This document shows positions 1 through 5,879 of a stretch of DNA of 12,007 nt, piece after piece. This DNA is from Desulfobulbaceae bacterium (lineage in GTDB: Bacteria > Desulfobacterota > Desulfobulbia > Desulfobulbales > Desulfobulbaceae). Location of the stretch: the NCBI GenBank assembly GCA_026990725.1, contig JALXCX010000381.1, forward strand, positions 1 through 12,007, in the 5' to 3' direction. The first letter of the stretch is position 1. The number at the start of each line of letters is the position of its first letter. The notes beneath the pieces were generated by a model. The model made no database searches, had not been told where the DNA came from, and worked only from the letters and a program-made list of their open reading frames with translations. The position numbers and the translations under genes were made by a program.

Positions 1-2
1 CG

Positions 3-938
3 CTGATGCCTCTTGAGCGACTTTCCAGGGTTCTGGGCGGGCCTCGCATGCTCATAAAACGGGACGACCAGACCGGACTTGCCTCTGGTGGAAATAAAAC
101 AAGAAAACTCGAATTTCTTGTTGGAGAGGCCCTGGCCCTGGGGTGTGATACCCTGATTACAGGCGGCGCGGCTCAATCTAATCACTGCCGGCAGACAGCA
201 GCGGCCGCAGCCTGTTGCGGCCTGCAATGTCATCTGGTTCTGGGAGGTTCCCCTCCTGGTACCAGCGAAGGCAACCTGCTGCTTGATGCCCTGCTGGGGG
301 CCCATGTCCACTGGACCGGAGAACATCGAAAGGGAGAAAAAATACCGGAAATAGCCGCTGCACTCACCAAAAACAGAGCCAACCCTTACATTATTCCCTA
401 TGGTGGTTCAAATCATGTAGGCGCACTTGGCTTTGTCAAGGCAGTTGCCGAGTTGGCAGAACAACTTGATCAGTTAAAAACCCGGGTCAACAGCATTGTT
501 TTCGCCTCAAGCTCCGGCGGGACCCAGGCGGGACTGGTGGTTGGCCGACATCTTTATGAACAGGATTTTTCTCTTATCGGTATTAGCATAGACAAGGATG
601 AAGCAGGGGATGGCCCTTTTGCTGACCATGTTCTCCACCTTGCTCAACAAACAGCAAATCACCTTCAGCTCGGCGTTGATATTGCGGCCAGAGAAATTAT
701 TGTCCGTGATGAATTTGCCGGTAAAGGATATGGTATTGTCGGTGAACTTGAACAAAGAGCCATCAGGCTCGTTGCCCGGACAGAGGGTATTCTCCTGGAT
801 CCCGTTTATACGGGAAGGGCCATGGGCGGCCTGATTACCATGATTGAAAACAATGAGTTTTCAAAAGATGAAACTGTCCTGTTCTGGCACACAGGCGGTT
901 TGCCTGCCATATTTTCTTATGCTGAGGATCTCCAATAA
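3..938 (+). CDS. dcyD: D-cysteine desulfhydrase / ACC deaminase family PLP enzyme, 5' partial
   Basis: This is a fold-type II PLP enzyme of the D-cysteine desulfhydrase/1-aminocyclopropane-1-carboxylate deaminase family. Members break D-cysteine into pyruvate, sulfide and ammonia, or deaminate ACC. The visible protein begins at about the substrate-loop 'TPL..L.RLS' region and continues with IKRDD and SGGNKTRKLEF. The lysine in GGNK (residue 31 counted from the ATG at base 6) is the expected Schiff-base lysine. It is followed by GGAAQSNHCRQTAAAA, where the SNH motif is typical of the family. A glycine-rich SSSGGTQAG phosphate-binding loop lies near residue 170, and a C-terminal DPVYTGRAMGGL follows. 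Family members usually carry about 15-20 more residues at the N-terminus, and the frame stays open to the window edge, so the ATG at base 6 is probably internal and the true start lies upstream. The stop overlaps the next gene (TAATG). The family is clear; D-cysteine as the substrate is the likeliest reading but not proven. Confidence 0.88.
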   Translation: MMPLERLSRVLGGPRMLIKRDDQTGLASGGNKTRKLEFLVGEALALGCDTLITGGAAQSNHCRQTAAAAACCGLQCHLVLGGSPPGTSEGNLLLDALLGAHVHWTGEHRKGEKIPEIAAALTKNRANPYIIPYGGSNHVGALGFVKAVAELAEQLDQLKTRVNSIVFASSSGGTQAGLVVGRHLYEQDFSLIGISIDKDEAGDGPFADHVLHLAQQTANHLQLGVDIAAREIIVRDEFAGKGYGIVGELEQRAIRLVARTEGILLDPVYTGRAMGGLITMIENNEFSKDETVLFWHTGGLPAIFSYAEDLQ

Positions 939-1183
939 TGAAAGAGCCAATTCCAACTGCTGCAATTCGTGATGAATATATCGAGTTATTTAAACTCATT
1001 AAACGTGAAAACATGGCCGCCAGCGGTGGCGAGGCAAAATACATTATCAGCGAAGGAATGGTTCGGGTTAACGGGAAGATCGAAACAAGAAAACGTAGAA
1101 AAACTGTTGCCGGTGATATTGTGGAATGTCACGGCGAACAGATTCAGGTGGTGCAGCGGAGTGACCACAAAACAGAGGGATAG
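938..1183 (+). CDS. Small S4-domain RNA-binding protein (YbcJ-like)
   Basis: This 81-residue protein is almost entirely one S4 RNA-binding domain. An N-terminal helix (about residues 10-30, IELFKLIKRENMAASGGEAK) leads into the S4 core, where ISEGMVRVNGKIETRKRRKTV and a following GDIV..HG.QIQVV strand match the alpha-L RNA-binding motif. The length and the lone domain match the YbcJ group of uncharacterised S4 proteins, which are thought to bind structured RNA. The ATG shares one base with the stop of the upstream PLP enzyme, which indicates a translationally coupled operon. The TAG stop at 1181-1183 lies inside a dispersed repeat that begins at 1177, so the last two residues may come from that repeat. 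A specific RNA target cannot be named. Confidence 0.87.
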   Translation: MKEPIPTAAIRDEYIELFKLIKRENMAASGGEAKYIISEGMVRVNGKIETRKRRKTVAGDIVECHGEQIQVVQRSDHKTEG

Positions 1184-1217
1184 GTTTGATAACTGGCCAT
1201 CTACCGAAAAACTTCCT
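1177..1217 (+). repeat. Copy of 41-bp RAYT-end repeat (copy 1)
   Basis: It matches, without gaps, the left end of the RAYT element at 4694-4734 at 30 of 41 positions by eye (GGGATAGG at the start, CTTCCT at the end). The related copies are at 8412-8452 and 10462-10502. It overlaps the stop codon of the S4 gene. No transposase coding sequence is attached, so this is a lone terminal relic or a non-autonomous repeat. Confidence 0.6.
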
Positions 1218-1249
1218 TCGTAGATAATTCTGTGTAGTTCCGGGACGAA

Positions 1250-1462
1250 TTATATCTGCCAGCGGCAAAAGATACATATACTGTCCCCAAAACTCCCGGG
1301 GTCTCTTAAACCGTAGGCCTGTCGCTTTATTGTTTTGATTTTGTTATTGATACCCTCAAGAGATTCTGTGCTGATTTGATAATTATACCATGCCAGTATG
1401 CCACCGGGGTGTATATTCAGCATGCAGTCACTAACATGTATGGCTGCCGATATAACCGGCTC
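1250..1462 (-). pseudogene. ISL3-family transposase, C-terminal remnant
   Basis: Read on the minus strand, this open frame of 70 codons contains GGILAWYNYQIST followed by ESLEGINNKIKTIKRQAYG. That is the highly conserved C-terminal signature of ISL3 (IS204/IS1001/IS1165) DDE transposases, in which the E of the 'EG.N..IK..KR.A.G' motif is the catalytic glutamate. Upstream the similarity fades near EPVISAAIHV. Downstream, after GLRD, the frame diverges from the family and stops at 1250-1252. There is no N-terminal part, no zinc-ribbon or HTH, and no recognisable inverted repeat pair, so this is a decayed fragment. The frame is too short to function and has no plausible start. Confidence 0.75.
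1265..1288. repeat. 24-bp dispersed repeat, also at 10626-10649
   Basis: The sequence gcaaaagatacata followed by nACTGTCnCC agrees at 22 of 24 positions with 10626-10649 in the same orientation. An ATATCT motif lies a few bases upstream in both places (1252-1257 and 10611-10616). It sits just downstream of a 41-bp RAYT-end relic in both locations, though at different distances. It is probably a fragment of a mobile-element end. Confidence 0.5.
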
Positions 1463-1550
1463 CCCCGGTAACCAATATTGTTGTTGCCGTCTTTAAACCT
1501 GGCAGTTAAGTCGTTCACGAAGAATATACCTTCAGTGATTCTTTTTCTGC

Positions 1551-2387
1551 CTAATAGTACATGGTCACACTGCCCGGATGGGTTCCTCGCGCCGCATAGA
1601 CTTCCATGCTGGGAATATCCGGATTATTGCCGCTATATTGGCCACCAGGCTGATATTTTCTGAAATCACTTTGATTGACCTCCATAATCATATGGGCTGA
1701 ATCAGGGACATAGAGCTCTCTGCCGTCACTCCAGACGATTAAAAAGGATTTGGCGTATTGTGGGCCAAGCTTTGAGAAAACAAATTTATCCTGCCATATA
1801 CTGTCGCATGACATTTTGTCTCCGGTATTCTTAATCGTCAGCGAATTACTGTATCCTCGAAGGACATCAGCAGATTTTTCAACTTTTAAAGCAGTAGTCT
1901 CGGTAGTGGCAGCCTCTGTGGCCGCAGCTTTGGCCTTAGCAGCTTCTGTAGATGCAGCTTTTGCGGATGCAGCATCTGCAGCGGCAGCATCTGAAGCAGC
2001 AGTCTCAGCAGCGGCAGTTTTTGCGGATGAAGTGTCTGCGGTGGCAGTATCTGCAGCAGCAGTCTTGGCTGCGGCAGCTTCTGCGGATGCGGCATCTACG
2101 GCAGCAGTATCGGTACCGCTCCCTTCTAGGGCCTCGACTATAGCCTCGGCCGCAGCAGCAATATCGCCACTGGTGTAGGCATGGGCCGGAAGAGCAGCAA
2201 ATTTCAAGACAGGAGATGTCCATGTTTCCGGCAAAACACTGCAACCGGCCAAGGCTGCAGTTCCTACTGCAATCTTTTTCAGCACCTGTCGTCTATCTGT
2301 ATTCATTGCCTTTGGAGAATTCTCCTGATCATAACCGTTTAGAGTGTGCTCGTCAGCGGTTATCTTCTCATATTTGTCTACAGTCAT
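1551..2387 (-). CDS. Tat-exported protein with Ala-rich pentad repeat; function unknown
   Basis: This 278-residue protein has an unusual layout. Residues 1-27 are a polar leader. Residues 31-49 form a twin-arginine-type signal: DRRQVLKK, a short hydrophobic stretch, and LAGC, which is also an acceptable lipobox with Cys49. Next comes WTSPVLKFAALPAHAYTSG. This is like the 'W..PV....LPAHA' segment seen after the signal in other small Tat proteins, and AHA is an alternative signal-peptidase I site. Residues 88-168 carry a charged residue (D, E or K) at every fifth position, embedded in Ala/Ser/Thr. Residues 169-278 form an unrecognised globular-looking domain with only one Cys, rich in Tyr, Trp and Asp. 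The ATG at 2387 has a strong ribosome site (AAGGAAAGG about 6 bases upstream), so I prefer it to Met28. The gene lies 110 bases downstream of the nucleotidyltransferase on the same strand and may be cotranscribed. No function is assigned; it could be the substrate of the neighbouring PqqD/nucleotidyltransferase genes. Confidence 0.75.
   Translation of the reverse strand: MTVDKYEKITADEHTLNGYDQENSPKAMNTDRRQVLKKIAVGTAALAGCSVLPETWTSPVLKFAALPAHAYTSGDIAAAAEAIVEALEGSGTDTAAVDAASAEAAAAKTAAADTATADTSSAKTAAAETAASDAAAADAASAKAASTEAAKAKAAATEAATTETTALKVEKSADVLRGYSNSLTIKNTGDKMSCDSIWQDKFVFSKLGPQYAKSFLIVWSDGRELYVPDSAHMIMEVNQSDFRKYQPGGQYSGNNPDIPSMEVYAARGTHPGSVTMYY
1884..2126 (-). repeat. 15-bp / five-residue tandem repeat in the Tat protein
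   Basis: This stretch encodes residues 88-168 of the Tat protein. Charged residues fall at 88, 93, 98, 103 and so on to 168 without a break: 17 consecutive positions, period exactly five. The units read like AAxDA, ASAKA, AAAET or AASDA. The DNA shows the matching degenerate 15-bp period (gcagcttctgcggat-like units on the plus strand). Acidic and basic choices vary irregularly while the spacing is conserved. Confidence 0.85.
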
Positions 2388-2497
2388 TGATTTCCTTTCC
2401 TTGGAGTTGACTCTTCTTTAAGCCTGTTTAACTTACCAGCAATTCATCCAAACTTGACCCAACCTGTTTGCCCCCAAAAAAACAATACACAAAAAAA

Positions 2498-3649
2498 TCA
2501 GGCAACATCACGGCTCCTCTTCTGAAAATTAAGCGCATAGGCATAGCAATAGTTTTTGGCCCATCTCCACAACATGCGAGGATGATCGATGAAACGTGCC
2601 TTCAGATAGCCTGGACCTCTTAAATGACCATAATATATCTGCAGCCACCACTGACTTGGCCAAAGTGTATTCTTTATTAACTGTGCAACGTCCGTTTTTG
2701 CCGCATTTTTTAATTTCAGCAGCGGCCATCCCCTGTAAGGAACCCCATGACCACCTGGCTGATCACTGATATCAAGCTTCAACTGTTGCCTGATTTCACT
2801 TTTCCATGGTGTCAGGTAATGGAACCGCGAAAGTACGTTTAAAAAAGTCGGCGTCTCTTTACAAACCTGCTGCCAGTTTATGCGATCAACAAACCGTTCC
2901 ACAAGGGTTATGATATCGGCAACATGCATAAACCTGAAGGGTTCATAGGTGAGAGGAGCCTGAAATCCATGCAGATAAACATAACTGACCGTTTCCTCGA
3001 GGCTAAGGGTACGGGCACAAGTCCCATTAATATCAAATCTCCGGGAACAATGGTATGATTTTTCAATCGGCCAGAGGGGATACTGAGAATGTAACGGCAG
3101 AAGGTTATGATGCACTTCAATATTTACCGGGAGTCCATCGGTAGTCCTAACCATAGGGACGAGATGATAATACTCTTCGGGTATATCATGATCCGCCGCC
3201 GGTTCATAGCCCAGTTCAAATAGAATTGCTTCAGCCTTTTTCAAATCGCGTTTTTTCACCAGTAAATCAATGTCCCGCATAGGTCTCAACGCTGTCTCGC
3301 TATAGGCAAAATTGCAGAGAGCTATACCTTTAACAATCAGGACATCTATATTGTCGGATTCATAGGCTTGAAGTACTTCTGCAACAACCTTATTGCGGAT
3401 ACTGTTGGAACGTCGGTTCCTCAGATACAGGCTCTGCAGCAACCGTCGGTCACCGTCCGGCATTTTACAATAAACAGCATTGAAATGCTTATAAAGCAGG
3501 GGAGCAACACCCTGCTTTTCAGCTGCATGTATTAAATGCTGCCATGCACCGCCCTGTTTCCGGAACTCGGCAAGGGCCTGCTCCAACCTGCCGTACATGA
3601 TATCGCCACCGACATCACATGAACAGAGCGCTAATATTGTCCTGATCAT
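2498..3649 (-). CDS. Nucleotidyltransferase family protein (PF14907 / NTP_transf_5 type)
   Basis: This 383-residue protein of the uncharacterised nucleotidyltransferase family starts with a helical region containing AAEKQGVAPLLYKHF (about residues 41-55), the family's typical entry segment. It continues with VLIVKGIAL (Lys107, Gly108), ALRPMRDIDLLV (Asp126 and Asp128, the metal-binding pair of the Pol beta-like fold) and NIEVHHNLLP (Glu178, the likely third acidic residue). The C-terminal part is a basic, Trp-rich tail. I chose the ATG at 3649 because the family domain begins there. The frame continues 49 codons further to a GTG at 3796, but that extra segment (DHGFWQIADLARSIPACRV onward) looks like the tail of an HprK-related kinase running into the same frame. 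A start at 3796, giving a 432-residue fusion, cannot be excluded. Genes of this family recur with PqqD-like proteins and HprK-related kinases; the transferred nucleotide and target are unknown. Confidence 0.8.
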   Translation of the reverse strand: MIRTILALCSCDVGGDIMYGRLEQALAEFRKQGGAWQHLIHAAEKQGVAPLLYKHFNAVYCKMPDGDRRLLQSLYLRNRRSNSIRNKVVAEVLQAYESDNIDVLIVKGIALCNFAYSETALRPMRDIDLLVKKRDLKKAEAILFELGYEPAADHDIPEEYYHLVPMVRTTDGLPVNIEVHHNLLPLHSQYPLWPIEKSYHCSRRFDINGTCARTLSLEETVSYVYLHGFQAPLTYEPFRFMHVADIITLVERFVDRINWQQVCKETPTFLNVLSRFHYLTPWKSEIRQQLKLDISDQPGGHGVPYRGWPLLKLKNAAKTDVAQLIKNTLWPSQWWLQIYYGHLRGPGYLKARFIDHPRMLWRWAKNYCYAYALNFQKRSRDVA

Positions 3650-4256
3650 TTCATTCCAATCCAGATCAACAAAGAGTTGGACCAAGGCATTTTCAAATCT
3701 TGCAAAACTTCCATTAACAACGCGACAAGCTGGTATTGATCGGGCCAAGTCTGCTATCTGCCAGAAACCATGATCAACAAGATACAACCTGTGCACCGGT
3801 TACCTGTTCAATCATACGAGGGGAATAAGACTGAAATACAGGGAACAGAATCAGAACAACAGTTGTTGTTATTGCAGAAAAATCATGGTTCAGTAATCGG
3901 TGCGGAACAATACGTCCATCCTGATCCGCAAAAATTGCAAAAGGATTTCATACCGGGAAACAGAATCGGTATGAAAGGCAACCCCTTTGTCATTTTTATA
4001 CAATAAATTAAAAATAACGACATCAAATCAAATGGCCCCCTAATTTCCCTCTGACGAATACATGCTATTCATCGGGCTGTCTATATCCGCCGGAGTTGCA
4101 GTCATTGGAAATCTCAAAAATTACCTCATAATCACGGTCCAGCAGCCCCTTGACGTCTTTTAAATAAAAATTCCAGAAATTTGAGTACATCGCCATCAGG
4201 GTACCGAATAACGACACTCTTGACTTAATAACACCTCGGGATGTTGTCAGCATTCA
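3650..4256 (-). pseudogene. Probable wreck of an HprK-related kinase gene
   Basis: This stretch between the PqqD-like gene and the nucleotidyltransferase is where an HPr-kinase-related gene is often found, and pieces of one seem to remain. At the upstream end (4065-4253, minus strand) a 62-codon frame has SRVSLFGTLMAMYSNF then DYEVIFEI. This resembles the N-terminal pattern of these kinases: a helix ending in 'lY..y', then a 'DF.v.i' strand. At the downstream end, 3650-3796 encodes HGFWQIADLARSIPACRV and ENALVQLFVDLDW, resembling their C-terminal helices. Between them, all minus-strand frames are interrupted by stops; the best stretch is a short frame with GLPFIPILFPG. No P-loop (GxxGxGKS) is visible anywhere, so the catalytic core appears deleted. 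Assignment rests on pattern resemblance and gene order, not on an alignment. It could instead be two short unrelated genes. Confidence 0.4.
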
Positions 4257-4298
4257 TGAAGCGCTTATGATTATTACACTGTCCGAAGCCATTATCTG

Positions 4299-4583
4299 TT
4301 ATAATTTTCTTAATACTGCAATATCGTTTTCAACGAGCCTGCTGATGATACCGGTTACATCAGCCTGTATAGGAGCACTGCTTTCCGGATAAAGTTCTAC
4401 CAGAATCGCAATGATATCTGCGACACTTCTTTTGCCATCACATAACTGCCAGATTAATGCACCGGTCTCATTAAGATAGAGCGATGTGGTAAGAAATGGG
4501 TGATAGACAGTGATCTCGTCACCTATCTTTTCAAGATAATAATCAGATGCAAGCACCACTGCTTTATTAAAATCTATAGTCAA
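4299..4583 (-). CDS. PqqD-family peptide chaperone-like protein
   Basis: This 94-residue protein spans one PqqD domain. PqqD-like proteins bind the leader of a precursor peptide and present it to a modifying enzyme. The core is clear: YHPFLTTSLYLNETGALIWQLCDGKRSVADIIAILVE (about residues 28-64), then a C-terminal helix IQADVTGIISRLVENDIAVL. The match to the usual 'LN.tg..IW.L.dG..tv.eI...l.e.y' pattern is strong. The start is a TTG at 4581-4583 with a GAGGGA ribosome site about 6-7 bases upstream. It is the first gene of the minus-strand cluster, ahead of the kinase relic and nucleotidyltransferase. A RAYT element ends about 110 bases upstream and may have cut it off from further cluster members. 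No radical SAM or other maturase gene is in the window. Confidence 0.82.
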   Translation of the reverse strand: MTIDFNKAVVLASDYYLEKIGDEITVYHPFLTTSLYLNETGALIWQLCDGKRSVADIIAILVELYPESSAPIQADVTGIISRLVENDIAVLRKL

Positions 4584-4693
4584 CCTAATCCCTCAAAAAC
4601 CAATGGTCGGTAACCAAATCAAACAAACCCAATCTTCACTCTGGCGTTGTTTTCTGCTTTTTAATCTGCTGCCTAACTCCTCAATGAAATAAT

Positions 4694-4734
4694 GGGTCAG
4701 GCTTGACAATTGGATATCTATCGAAATGTTTCCT
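4694..4734 (+). repeat. Copy of 41-bp RAYT-end repeat (copy 2, intact element)
   Basis: This is the left terminus of the complete element. It includes the 13-bp inverted repeat and the last codons and stop of the transposase's C-terminal domain. It agrees with 8412-8452 at 36 of 41 positions, with 1177-1217 at 30 and with 10462-10502 at 29, all without gaps. Confidence 0.7.
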
Positions 4735-5008
4735 GAATTTTCCTCACCCTGTCAAACAGCATTTTGTCGTTTCTCATTCTTGCATCCAGTCGGGAGGCGG
4801 CCCGGCTGAGACCGGACAGATCACGCTTTAGCTTTCTACCGAGTTCCGTTAAGCTGAGATGATCTGTCTCCCGAACAATATATGCGGCTACTGAGCGAGG
4901 TTCAGACATTTTTCGTTGTTTACCTCTGCAAGACAAATCATCTGATTTGATTTTATACTGTTTACCCACCTTCTTCAAAACATGTTCTATGGTTATCTTC
5001 GAAAAAAT
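4718..5008 (-). pseudogene. Detached C-terminal DnaA-like DNA-binding domain of the RAYT transposase
   Basis: This frame is continuous with the transposase upstream, separated only by one TAA (5009-5011). It reads IFSKITIEHVLKKV, then RGKQRKMSEPRSVAAYIVRE, LSLTELGRKLKRDLSGLSRA and a closing helix RMRNDKMLFDRVRKIQETFR. The 'S..R...AY......LS.TELGR.L.RD.S.LSRA' pattern is the DnaA domain-IV-like helix-turn-helix found at the C-terminus of longer RAYT proteins. The homologous position in the second copy (8412-8850) is a glutamine codon (CAG), so here a CAA-to-TAA change is the simplest explanation. The domain might be made alone from an internal start (candidate TTG at 4978), but no good ribosome site was noted. 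Confidence 0.75.
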
Positions 5009-5653
5009 TTATTGTGATGCTTTGACCAGAACCTCTTCCCCAAAATGATCATCACCAAGAATACGCCCTTCGATAGTTCCCTGATGAAATTCTTTCCTGT
5101 ACTCCTCTTCTCTACCCGCATGAACAAACTCTTCAAAAAGCATGATAGCACGGCATTGATTTGAAGAAAAAAGTGCAAGCACCCATTCAGTCGTCATCCA
5201 GGGAACACTGACTTTGCCTGAATAAATTGAATGGCTACTCCAGGGATATTCAGATGGTGATCTAACCATTCCCGCTCGAACGGGATTATTGTGAATATAT
5301 CGGACAAGTTCCATGAGGAAACTATCAGCATCAATCAATATAGCCTTATAACGCCCCTGGAATAAATGACCTGTTTGTTTTCTGCGAAGATTAAGATAGC
5401 GGGTATAGCGAAAACTCAGATTTTGCATGATGCGTGATAACGGAATTTCACCAACTTGGACAGCCAAATGGATGTGATTGGTCATCAAACAATAAGCATG
5501 CAGGCAATAATGATATTTTTCAATACCTTCCTGGAGCAGAAAGAAAAACTTTGATCGATCCTGTCTATCAAAGAAGACATCCTGACCACAATTTCCCCGC
5601 AGGATGACATGAAAGTAAGCACCCGGATAATGAACTCGTGGTTTCCTTGCCAT
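5009..5653 (-). CDS. REP-associated tyrosine transposase (Y1_Tnp), truncated by an in-frame stop
   Basis: This 214-residue single-strand-DNA transposase belongs to the IS200/IS605-like Y1 superfamily, RAYT branch. It starts with the typical MARKPRVHYPGAYFHVILRG. The HUH motif is MTNHIHLAV with His60 and His62, which bind the metal. GHLFQGRYKAILID and VRYIHNNPVRAGMV follow; Tyr119 in the latter is the likely nucleophile. YPWSSHSIYSG completes the family pattern. Full-length relatives with a DnaA-like tail run to about 310 residues. Reading through the TAA at 5009-5011 would give 311 residues in the same frame down to 4718. The catalytic domain itself is intact, so it may still work without its DNA-binding tail. 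Confidence 0.85.
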   Translation of the reverse strand: MARKPRVHYPGAYFHVILRGNCGQDVFFDRQDRSKFFFLLQEGIEKYHYCLHAYCLMTNHIHLAVQVGEIPLSRIMQNLSFRYTRYLNLRRKQTGHLFQGRYKAILIDADSFLMELVRYIHNNPVRAGMVRSPSEYPWSSHSIYSGKVSVPWMTTEWVLALFSSNQCRAIMLFEEFVHAGREEEYRKEFHQGTIEGRILGDDHFGEEVLVKASQ

Positions 5654-5810
5654 GTGAACTAATTAACAAGATAATATCAATATATCAAGCCTGACCCTAT
5701 TTTCATGCACTTTTCATTACTCAGCGAATTTTGAAACGGGCTTAGCTTTATGGGCCATCAAAAATAATTTTGATACCCCGCAGCTTGCGATGTGGTTGTT
5801 TATTTCCTTT

Positions 5811-5840
5811 TTGATTTTTGCCGTCCGTTTGTACTATAAT
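5811..5840 (+). promoter_or_regulatory. Sigma-70-like promoter of the SPFH operon
   Basis: TTGATT at 5811-5816 and a perfect TATAAT at 5835-5840 are separated by 18 bases, and the start codon follows 39 bases after the -10 box. A GGGGA ribosome site (5870-5874) lies just ahead of the ATG at 5880. This is the clearest promoter in the window. The gap between the RAYT element and this promoter (5698-5810) shows nothing else. Confidence 0.6.
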
Positions 5841-5879
5841 TCGCTTCATAAATAGAACAATTTTTACCCGGGGAAAAAT

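Larger units (their letters stand above)
4694..5697 (-). mobile_element. RAYT (IS200/Y1-like) element with 13-bp inverted ends
   Basis: The element is bounded by a perfect 13-bp inverted pair, gggtcaggcttga at 4694-4706 and its reverse complement at 5685-5697. It encloses only the transposase frame on the minus strand (5653 down to 4718). No target-site duplication is evident in the flanks. The left end is shared with three other places in the window (1177, 8412, 10462). Typical RAYT genes are single-copy and domesticated. Here two copies with common ends suggest that the element moved. Confidence 0.7.

Noticed and set aside
1750..2178. 142-codon plus-strand frame rich in Ala/Ser/Val opposite the Tat protein
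   Set aside because: It is the antisense reading of the 15-bp repeat; the periodic GC-rich units keep several frames open. It has no ribosome site or domain.
2447..2460. Possible decayed RAYT right end (caaacttgaccc) upstream of the Tat gene
   Set aside because: It resembles the 13-bp inverted end, but only about ten positions agree and the inner sequence does not match; it could be chance.
2470..2497. T-rich stretch (minus strand) after the nucleotidyltransferase stop, considered as a terminator
   Set aside because: No stable hairpin precedes the T-runs.
3770..4006. 78-codon plus-strand frame between the nucleotidyltransferase and the PqqD-like gene
   Set aside because: It is low-complexity and Gln-rich, has no domain, and lies opposite the proposed kinase relic in the minus-strand cluster.
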